From JBBIJR01 sp037445875 (GTDB lineage: Bacteria > CLD3 > SB21): a DNA stretch of 11,777 nucleotides. Positions within the stretch are counted from its first letter, which is position 1. Each line of letters opens with the position of its first letter. This document shows, piece by piece, positions 5,091 to 10,635 of the stretch. The stretch is taken from contig JBBIJR010000093.1 in the NCBI GenBank assembly GCA_037445875.1, positions 1 through 11,777 of the forward strand, given 5' to 3'. Below the pieces are notes generated by a model, which was not told the origin of the DNA, did not search any database, and saw only the letters and a program-made list of their open reading frames with translations. A program made the position numbers and the translations under genes.

Positions 5091-6368
5091 ATGTACGTTC
5101 TGGTCATTGGCAGCGGCGGCCGCGAGCACGCGCTCATCTGGAAGATCCGGCAGTCTCCTAAGGTTACACAGATCTTTGCCGCGCCGGGAAACGCCGGCAC
5201 GGCCGAGTTGGCCGAGAACGTCCCGATCGCACCGGAACAAGTCGAACGCCTGGCGGACTGGGCACAGGAACAGTCCATCAACCTCACCGTCGTCGGTCCG
5301 GAGGTTCCCCTTACCCTCGGTATCGTGGAACGTTTTGAAGAAAAGGGCCTGACCATCTTCGGACCCACCTCCCGTGCGGCCCGTCTCGAGGGAAGCAAAG
5401 TGTTTGCGAAGGAGTTGATGAAGAAGCACGGAATTCCGACGGCCGCGTTCGAAGTGTTCGCCGATCCCGAAGCCGCGAAAGCGTATGTGCGAACGATCGG
5501 GCGCCCCTGCGTGGTCAAGGCGGACGGACTCGCGGCGGGGAAGGGGGCGGTGGTGTGTCATTCCACCGGCGAGGCCGTCGAAGCGATTCAGCTGATGATG
5601 GCGGACCGCGCGTTCGGCAGTGCCGGTGAGAGGGTCGTCATCGAAGAAATGATGAGCGGCGAAGAAGCAAGCGTGTTTGCCGTGACGGACGGACGAGACT
5701 ATGCGGAATTACCGGCCGTGCAGGACCATAAACGAGCCCTCGACGGCGATCGCGGCAAGAACACGGGCGGTATGGGCGCGTATGCACCGGCGCCGGTTGT
5801 CACACCGGACGTCATGGCACAGGTCCGAACCCTCATCATCGAGCCGACGCTCGCGGCCATGGAGCGCGAGGAAGCGCCTTACCGAGGCGTGCTGTACTGC
5901 GGATTGATGCTCACGACCGAGGGACCGAAAGTGGTCGAGTTCAACTGCCGCTTCGGCGATCCCGAATGTCAGGTGCTCATGCCCCTGATTCGGAGCGACT
6001 TGGTGGACATGCTCCTCGCTGTGTGTGAACGGCGTCTTGCATCGTATCGACCGGATATCGAGAACCGTCATGCCGCGTGCGTCGTCATGGCGTCCGGCGG
6101 TTATCCGGATGCGTACGAGAAAGGAAAACCCATCTCCGGCCTCGATCGACCGGCGGACCGCTCTACGGTCGTTTTCCACTCAGGCACAGCCCGCAGCGGT
6201 GATCGGATCGTCACCGCCGGCGGCCGGGTTCTGGCGGTTACTTCCGCCGGCACGACCCTCCCCGAAGCGCTGGAACGCTGCTATCGGGCGGTGCGCTCGA
6301 TCCATTTTGATGGAGCGCACTACCGGACCGACATCGGACACCGGGCCCTGCGGAGGAACAACCTATGA
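5091..6368 (+). CDS. purD: Phosphoribosylamine-glycine ligase (GAR synthetase)
   Basis: PurD joins 5-phosphoribosylamine and glycine with ATP to give glycinamide ribonucleotide, the second step of purine synthesis, in the cytoplasm. At 425 residues it has normal length and all landmarks. VLVIGSGGREHAL (3-15) is the N-domain loop. GPEVPLTLGI (69-78) follows, with IFGPTSRAARLEGSK at 89-103. The ATP-grasp lysine and glycine-rich loop are in VKADGLAAGKG (142-152), and IEEMMSGEEASV is at 184-195. The signature KRALDGDRGKNTGGMGAYAP spans 214-233. The metal-binding EFNCRFGDPECQ (283-294) closes the ATP site. The start at ATG 5091, 5 bases after the tonB stop, gives the family N-terminus, with a weak ribosome site. 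Its stop overlaps the next start in ATGA, indicating translational coupling to the amidase gene. Confidence 0.97.
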   Translation: MYVLVIGSGGREHALIWKIRQSPKVTQIFAAPGNAGTAELAENVPIAPEQVERLADWAQEQSINLTVVGPEVPLTLGIVERFEEKGLTIFGPTSRAARLEGSKVFAKELMKKHGIPTAAFEVFADPEAAKAYVRTIGRPCVVKADGLAAGKGAVVCHSTGEAVEAIQLMMADRAFGSAGERVVIEEMMSGEEASVFAVTDGRDYAELPAVQDHKRALDGDRGKNTGGMGAYAPAPVVTPDVMAQVRTLIIEPTLAAMEREEAPYRGVLYCGLMLTTEGPKVVEFNCRFGDPECQVLMPLIRSDLVDMLLAVCERRLASYRPDIENRHAACVVMASGGYPDAYEKGKPISGLDRPADRSTVVFHSGTARSGDRIVTAGGRVLAVTSAGTTLPEALERCYRAVRSIHFDGAHYRTDIGHRALRRNNL

Positions 6369-7942
6369 AACGAATGCGGTTCCCAATGGTTCTGGGTTTG
6401 GCGCTGCTGTTTTGCCGGGAAGCAACCGTCGCGCAGCAGTCCTTGCGACTGAGCGTCGGATCCAAACAGATATCGGTGGTTCCCGTGTTCTCCGGGGACC
6501 AGGATTATGTGAGCGTAAGCGTCATCGCCGAATTGCTCGCCGTCAACACGTACTGGAACGCCGAGAAGCAGAAGCTGGTCCTGTATCTTCCCGGGCATCA
6601 GATCAAGGTAACCGCCGCCAATCCGTTCGTCGTGGTGGACGAGAAGACGGTCCACCAGATGCCGGTGGCCACGAGCTACATCGACGGCGTCGTGTTCGCT
6701 CCCATCCAGTTTTTTATTCCCATTCTCAATGCCTACGCAACCGGTCCTGTACTGGTCGACGGAAAGAAGCTTACGCTGGACGGCGGCGTCTCCTCTGTGG
6801 CAACAAGAATCGACGTGCCGAAGAAGGACGGGGAAGAGGGAGCGGGTGGAAACCTCCTCGACGCAGCTGCCGAAAAAAAGAGCAACGGCCTCTTGATTCG
6901 TCTGAAGACATCGCGTGCGTTTTCCAAGCAAGACCTTGAAATCTGGAAAAACCGAAGCTGGATCTACGTGACCGTATCGAACGGCGTGGCCGGCAAAGGA
7001 CTGAGCGAATCGCTGCAGGACATCGAGGCGTACAAACTGATCAAACGTGCGCTGGTCATTCAGAACAAGCGCTCTGTGCAATTCTCTTTCCAGCTCAGCA
7101 AGGACATCGCCGGGCATGAAGTCCTGACGGGCGATCCGGAGCCGTCCATTCTGGTGTTGCTGCGCGTCAAGGACCCGGCCGATCTCGAGCTCGGTTCCGC
7201 CGGCACGGCAAAAGGAGTGGACCTCGCGAAACAGAAGGACCAGTGGAAGATCGACAAGATCGTGCTCGACGCCGGACACGGCGGAAAGGACGGCGGCGCC
7301 AAAGGCAAGAACGGCACGAAGGAAAAGGACATCACGCTGGCGGTCGTCCAGAAGCTCGGCAAGTTGATCGAACAGCGCCTCGGAATCCCGGTCGAGTACA
7401 CCCGCAGCACGGACGTATTCATCTCCCTCAACGGACGCACAAAATTCGCCAACGGCCGCAACGCCAAACTCTTCGTCAGCGTGCACTGCAATTCGTCTCG
7501 GAACCGGAAAGCGGGCGGGTTTGAGACGTTCTTCCTCTCACCGAGCCGGACAGAGGAAGCGCTCGCCGTGGCGCGTCTGGAGAACGAGGTCATCGCGCTG
7601 GAAGACGAGAAACACGACTACGGAGACTTCACCGATGAGAAGTTCATCCTCGCCCATATCATGCAGAGCGTGTTCGTCAAGGAGAGCGAGGAACTCGCCG
7701 ACCGCGTACAGCGCGGACTGGATACCAAACTGACGATCAAGAATCGCGGCGTTTCCCAGGCGCCGTTCTATGTGCTGATGGGCGCTTCCATGCCGTGCAT
7801 CCTCGTCGAAACCGCCTTTATTTCCAATCCCACCGAGGAGAAGTTCCTCAAATCCGATGACGGCCAGAACAAACTGGCGGAGGGCATTCTGTCGGGCATT
7901 CGTGAATTCATCAAAGCGTACGAGAAGGTGGGATTGAGGTAA
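6365..7942 (+). CDS. Secreted N-acetylmuramoyl-L-alanine amidase (Amidase_3)
   Basis: This zinc amidase cleaves the bond between muramic acid and L-alanine in peptidoglycan, acting in the periplasm. Residues 1-24 are a signal peptide (likely cut after VAQ or A23). Residues 26-140 resemble the N-terminal domain of copper amine oxidases, often found on wall proteins (VSVSVIAELLAV, then a stalk-like repeat). Residues about 175-268 resemble an AMIN-type targeting domain. Residues 296-520 are the catalytic domain: zinc ligands His305 (LDAGHGG), Glu320 (KEKDI) and His374 (VSVHCNSS), and catalytic Glu482 (LVETAFISNP). An inserted helical segment around 393-455 could shield the active site, as in AmiC-type enzymes; this last point is inference. 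GGAGG (6352-6356) lies 8 bases before ATG 6365, which overlaps the purD stop. It is last in the operon, and convergent with the Uma2 gene 26 bases away. Confidence 0.92.
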   Translation: MKRMRFPMVLGLALLFCREATVAQQSLRLSVGSKQISVVPVFSGDQDYVSVSVIAELLAVNTYWNAEKQKLVLYLPGHQIKVTAANPFVVVDEKTVHQMPVATSYIDGVVFAPIQFFIPILNAYATGPVLVDGKKLTLDGGVSSVATRIDVPKKDGEEGAGGNLLDAAAEKKSNGLLIRLKTSRAFSKQDLEIWKNRSWIYVTVSNGVAGKGLSESLQDIEAYKLIKRALVIQNKRSVQFSFQLSKDIAGHEVLTGDPEPSILVLLRVKDPADLELGSAGTAKGVDLAKQKDQWKIDKIVLDAGHGGKDGGAKGKNGTKEKDITLAVVQKLGKLIEQRLGIPVEYTRSTDVFISLNGRTKFANGRNAKLFVSVHCNSSRNRKAGGFETFFLSPSRTEEALAVARLENEVIALEDEKHDYGDFTDEKFILAHIMQSVFVKESEELADRVQRGLDTKLTIKNRGVSQAPFYVLMGASMPCILVETAFISNPTEEKFLKSDDGQNKLAEGILSGIREFIKAYEKVGLR

Positions 7943-7968
7943 AGGGACAGATTACGTGTCGCAGGGCC

Positions 7969-8520
7969 TCAGATACGGAAAACATCCTCTAGAGAAACGT
8001 GGAAGCCGGCAAGAAGAGCCGAGGCAACCGTCCCGCCGCTATCTCCCTTGGCGTACGGCACAAATCGTCCGGACTTGTTCTCAAAAACCTCAATCGACTT
8101 TTCCGTGGGATCGAGGATCCAGTATTCCTTTACGCCGCAGGCTTCGTAAACCCTCTTCTTGTGTTTGAGGTCATGGTAAGCCGAGCTCTCAGACAGTATT
8201 TCCACAACGAGGTCGGGGGCGCCATGGATACGGTCGCCAATGATCGAGCGATTATCGTTCCCGATGAAAAGGATATCGGGTTGATAACACTCGGTCTCAC
8301 TCAAATGCACGTCCATCGGCGCCGTGACCACTTCGCCCAAACCGTTGCGCCGCACAAACGACGTCAGCTCCAGCGCAAAATTCATGGAGATCTTGTGGTG
8401 CACAAAAAGCGGCGAAGGAGTCATGATCGCTTCTCCATCGATCAATTGGCAATAAGGAGGTCCCTCCGGCAGCCGAGTGAACTCTTCGTACGAGATTCGA
8501 CTTTTCGACGAAACGGTCAC
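7969..8520 (-). CDS. Uma2-family (DUF820) PD-(D/E)XK nuclease-like protein
   Basis: The 183-residue protein matches the Uma2 family, a PD-(D/E)XK nuclease-fold group of largely unknown role that is numerous in cyanobacteria and scattered elsewhere. Visible landmarks in order are YEEFTRLPEG (11-20), LIDGEAIMTPSP (26-37), QPDILFI (80-86) with Asp82, DLVVEILSESS (103-113) with Glu107, a Lys-containing helix (119-125), and GVKEYWILDP (129-138). Asp82, Glu107 and a lysine of the 119-122 cluster are the expected active-site residues and are intact. It starts at GTG 8520: AAAGGA (8533-8528) lies 7 bases upstream on the minus strand. It is a single gene, divergent from rtcB and convergent with the amidase gene. 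Such genes often move between genomes; here base use resembles its neighbours. Confidence 0.88.
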   Translation of the reverse strand: MTVSSKSRISYEEFTRLPEGPPYCQLIDGEAIMTPSPLFVHHKISMNFALELTSFVRRNGLGEVVTAPMDVHLSETECYQPDILFIGNDNRSIIGDRIHGAPDLVVEILSESSAYHDLKHKKRVYEACGVKEYWILDPTEKSIEVFENKSGRFVPYAKGDSGGTVASALLAGFHVSLEDVFRI

Positions 8521-8540
8521 GAATGGTCCTTTCTAGCGAG

Positions 8541-8569
8541 AGTTTATGATTTCTTTCGTTCAAACGCAA
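8541..8569 (-). promoter_or_regulatory. Candidate promoter for the Uma2 gene
   Basis: On the minus strand TTGCGT (8569-8564), 17 bases, TAAACT (8546-8541). Transcription would begin near 8534, just before the AAAGGA ribosome site and 14 bases before the GTG start. The -10 box has 4 of 6 consensus bases and the spacing is ideal. Confidence 0.35.
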
Positions 8570-8610
8570 CATGGTTAATGACCGCGTGCAAGACCGTTGA
8601 AATGAAATAG

Positions 8611-8642
8611 TTGTTCGCCGATTCAAAGTAAGTTCGTACATT
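8611..8642 (+). promoter_or_regulatory. Candidate leaderless promoter for rtcB
   Basis: TACATT (8637-8642) lies exactly 6 bases before ATG 8649, and TTG (8611-8613) lies upstream with a longer spacer of 20 bases between hexamers. The same TACATT at the same distance precedes ATG 9938. No ribosome binding site is visible before rtcB, which fits a leaderless message. The -35 part is weak. Confidence 0.3.
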
Positions 8643-8648
8643 CGATTC

Positions 8649-9845
8649 ATGGAACACCTCACCATATTCGGCCGGGAGATCATCGACCAGAAATCGATCG
8701 ACCAGATGCGGCGCTGCCTGGTCGGGGACTCGCTCGGCGTGCTGAATGCCGACGCCCATTATGGCTACGGCCATCCGATCGGAGGCGTGGTGGCATACAG
8801 GGACAAGATTTCACTCTCCGGCGTCGGGTTCGATATCGCCTGCGGCAATAAGGCCGTTTTGACGAACCTCCGCGCAGATGAGGTCGATGTGCCGCGCGTA
8901 ATGGACGAGATTTTCCGGCGCATCGGGTTCGGTGTCGGACGTCCCAACCCCGAACCGATCGATCACCCGGTCCTCGACAGGATTGCGAGATCTGAGTTCA
9001 AGCCGCAGCGACGTCTCGTTTCGATGGCAGCCGAACAACTCGGGACCGTCGGCAGCGGCAATCATTTCATCGATCTTTTTGCCGACGAGCAGCGCCGTCT
9101 GTGGATCGGGGTGCATTTCGGATCGCGGGGATTCGGTTACCGCACCACCATGGGGTTCATCGCTATCTCGCGCGGAAGGTCTTTCGAAGACCGTGTGCAC
9201 GAAGGCGGAATGGATGCGCCGCCGATCCTGTTCGACGTACGGTCCGAAACGGGCCAGGACTACATCGAGGCCGTAACGCTGGCGGGCGAATACGCCTACG
9301 CCGGACGCGACCTGGTAGTCAAGAAAGTGCTCGCGATCCTGGGTGCGCGTGCGCTTCAGGAAGTGCACAACCATCATAATTTCCTGTGGCGAGAGGAGCA
9401 TTTTGGGGAGAAGTTCTGGGTCGTGCGGAAGGGATGCACGCCGGCGTTCCCCAATCAACTCAGTTTCGTGGGATCGACGATGGGCGACGAGTCCGTCATC
9501 ATCGAAGGAGTAGACAGTGAGCGGTCCCGAGAGGGCCTGTTCTCCACTGTGCATGGAGCCGGGCGCGTCATGAGCCGGACCGCGGCGGCCGGCAAACGAC
9601 GGTGGAAGAACGGACGGCTGGTTTCGTCTTCACGCGGAGTGGTGAATTTCTCGGCCGTTCGAAAACAGCTTCGGGACAAGGGCATCGAACTGCGCGGCGG
9701 CGGAGCGGACGAAGCGCCGGAGTGTTACAAGCGGCTGGATGACGTGCTGAAGTACCACGCGGGAACGATCCGCGTCGTTCACCGCCTGCGCCCACTCGGC
9801 GTGGCGATGGCAGGAGAAGACGTTTATGATCCGTATAAAGACTGA
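8649..9845 (+). CDS. RtcB-family RNA ligase, short form
   Basis: RtcB joins RNA 2',3'-cyclic phosphate or 3'-phosphate ends to 5'-OH ends using GTP and Mn2+, serving RNA repair and tRNA splicing. At 398 residues it is of the shorter bacterial type. Visible sites by comparison with known RtcB: Asp62 and Cys65 in GVGFDIACGN; His139 in GSGNHF; His156 in VHFGSRG; the HNHHN cluster at 240-244; the guanylylated His302 in VHGAGRVMSR; and AGEDVYDPYKD at the C-terminus. Departures are RKGCTPA in place of the usual RKGATRA, FVGSTMG in place of a PGSMG-type loop, and no terminal Lys-Gly. So metal and nucleophile residues are present, but substrate range may differ from E. coli RtcB. No rtcA or archease gene is adjacent. 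It is a single-gene unit, divergent from the Uma2 gene. Confidence 0.93.
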   Translation: MEHLTIFGREIIDQKSIDQMRRCLVGDSLGVLNADAHYGYGHPIGGVVAYRDKISLSGVGFDIACGNKAVLTNLRADEVDVPRVMDEIFRRIGFGVGRPNPEPIDHPVLDRIARSEFKPQRRLVSMAAEQLGTVGSGNHFIDLFADEQRRLWIGVHFGSRGFGYRTTMGFIAISRGRSFEDRVHEGGMDAPPILFDVRSETGQDYIEAVTLAGEYAYAGRDLVVKKVLAILGARALQEVHNHHNFLWREEHFGEKFWVVRKGCTPAFPNQLSFVGSTMGDESVIIEGVDSERSREGLFSTVHGAGRVMSRTAAAGKRRWKNGRLVSSSRGVVNFSAVRKQLRDKGIELRGGGADEAPECYKRLDDVLKYHAGTIRVVHRLRPLGVAMAGEDVYDPYKD

Positions 9846-9848
9846 AAC

Positions 9849-9872
9849 GAATTGAGCATTGAGAATTCATAA
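9849..9872 (+). repeat. Direct repeat, left copy, beside the two-gene cassette
   Basis: GAATTGAGCATTGAGAATTC and the next four bases ATAA match 10589-10611 with a single-base deletion. It is built of a 7-base subrepeat, ATTGAGn. It begins 3 bases after the rtcB stop. Similar AATTGAGAATT strings occur as AT-rich dispersed repeats in some FCB genomes, from memory. Confidence 0.7.
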
Positions 9873-9902
9873 TCCCCGAGTGTGTGACTATTGTGTTGAA
9901 AC

Positions 9903-9931
9903 TTGATAGTTACTGAGCCGCACCCTACATT
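9903..9931 (+). promoter_or_regulatory. Candidate leaderless promoter of the nucleotidyltransferase cassette
   Basis: TTGATA (9903-9908), 17 bases, TACATT (9926-9931) extended to TACATTTA, close to the Bacteroidota TAnnTTTG box. ATG 9938 is 6 bases after the box, so the transcript would begin at or next to the start codon. There is no Shine-Dalgarno sequence. It lies between the left repeat and the first gene, so the cassette carries its own promoter. Confidence 0.42.
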
Positions 9932-9937
9932 TAAAAG

Positions 9938-10120
9938 ATGAAGCGATCGCCCAACCCGATGCTGCTTAGCGAGGGAGACAGACCCGCCATCAGTCCTGAA
10001 GGCATCGATCTTACACTCATTCGATGGATGCTGTCTATGACACCACGAGAACGATTGGAGACTCTGCAAAACACCCTGGCCAGTCTCGACGCACTTCGAC
10101 AGAGATCTCGTGAGTCCTGA
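9938..10120 (+). CDS. Small helical partner protein of a nucleotidyltransferase (putative antitoxin)
   Basis: A 60-residue protein with a disordered, proline-containing N-terminus (1-20) and two predicted helices: LTLIRWMLSMTPRERLETLQ (about 26-45) and a following ASLDALRQRS helix. There is no helix-turn-helix motif that I can identify and no cysteine. I recall small proteins with a D/L-LIRWMLSLTPxERL segment lying just upstream of nucleotidyltransferase-fold genes, so I infer a partner or antitoxin role. The evidence for that is context and pattern, not a known family name. Its last 11 bases overlap the GTG start of the next gene, so translation of the two is likely coupled. The start ATG 9938 is supported by the promoter placed 6 bases before it. 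Confidence 0.72.
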   Translation: MKRSPNPMLLSEGDRPAISPEGIDLTLIRWMLSMTPRERLETLQNTLASLDALRQRSRES

Positions 10121-10595
10121 TTTCCTTCGCATCCTGGAAACATTATCCCGCTATCAAGTCGATTTCATCGTAACGGGCGGTGTGTGCGGCGTCCTGCACG
10201 GCGCGCCTATCACGACATTTGATCTCGATATTGTTCATGACCGGAATTCATCCAATATCGCGAGACTCATGCAGGCCCTGACCGATCTTGAAGCGCACTA
10301 TCGATCAAATCCCGACCTGCGCATCGTGCCGAAGTTCGAATCACTGACAGGGCCCGGCCATCATCTGCTGAACACACGATTGGGTCCACTGGATATCCTC
10401 GGTTTCGTTGGGAATAATCATACCTATGCCGAACTCTCCGTTGACGCCGTCAGGATGGACCTTGCGACGTGCACCGTTCGGATTCAGTCGCTGTCGGGCC
10501 TCATTCGCGTTAAGGAGGAACTGGCCATGGAGAAGGACAAGTTCATTCTACCAATTCTCTATCGATGCCTGGAGGAGAAGCGAACCGGGAATTGA
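10110..10595 (+). CDS. Nucleotidyltransferase-fold protein (AbiEii/MNT-like, putative toxin)
   Basis: The 161-residue protein has the minimal nucleotidyltransferase active site: Gly23-Gly24 in VTGGVCGVLHG, the Asp38-x-Asp40 pair in TFDLDIV, and a third acidic residue Asp95 in GPLDIL. The C-terminal part, LIRVKEELAMEKDKFILPIL, resembles the helix with conserved Lys-Asp of this group. Relatives include AbiEii/AbiGii type IV toxins and uncharacterised DUF-type nucleotidyltransferases; they transfer nucleotides to tRNA, protein or other targets. The substrate here is unknown. It starts with GTG 10110, overlapping the partner gene by 11 bases, and ends at a TGA inside the right-hand repeat. Convergent with pabB, 16 bases apart. 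The toxin role is inference from paired arrangement and fold; a housekeeping nucleotidyltransferase is possible. Confidence 0.82.
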   Translation: MSPDFLRILETLSRYQVDFIVTGGVCGVLHGAPITTFDLDIVHDRNSSNIARLMQALTDLEAHYRSNPDLRIVPKFESLTGPGHHLLNTRLGPLDILGFVGNNHTYAELSVDAVRMDLATCTVRIQSLSGLIRVKEELAMEKDKFILPILYRCLEEKRTGN

Positions 10596-10635
10596 GATTG
10601 AGAATTCATAACTAATAATTCTCCATTTTCAATTC
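10589..10635. repeat. Right-hand repeat, an imperfect inverted repeat between convergent genes
   Basis: The left arm 10589-10606 (GAATTGAGATTGAGAATT) continues as the direct match to 9849-9872. The right arm 10617-10635 (AATTCTCCATTTTCAATTC) is its imperfect inverse. The element contains the TGA of the nucleotidyltransferase gene and the TAG and last codons of pabB. It could form a weak AT-rich hairpin serving as a two-way terminator, but the stem has few GC pairs. Confidence 0.6.

Noticed and set aside
6320..7486. Long minus-strand open frame of 388 codons opposite purD and the amidase gene
   Set aside because: It is antisense to two genes with clear catalytic motifs. It has no recognisable domain, and its openness follows from GC-rich third positions on the other strand.
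9849..10611. Target-site duplication of a transposon around the nucleotidyltransferase cassette
   Set aside because: There is no transposase and no terminal inverted repeats, and the repeat has internal 7-base subrepeats typical of dispersed AT-rich repeats. Kept only as a flanking repeat.
10589..10635. Strong bidirectional terminator
   Set aside because: The stem is imperfect and almost all A-T, so stability would be low. Termination is possible but not supported.
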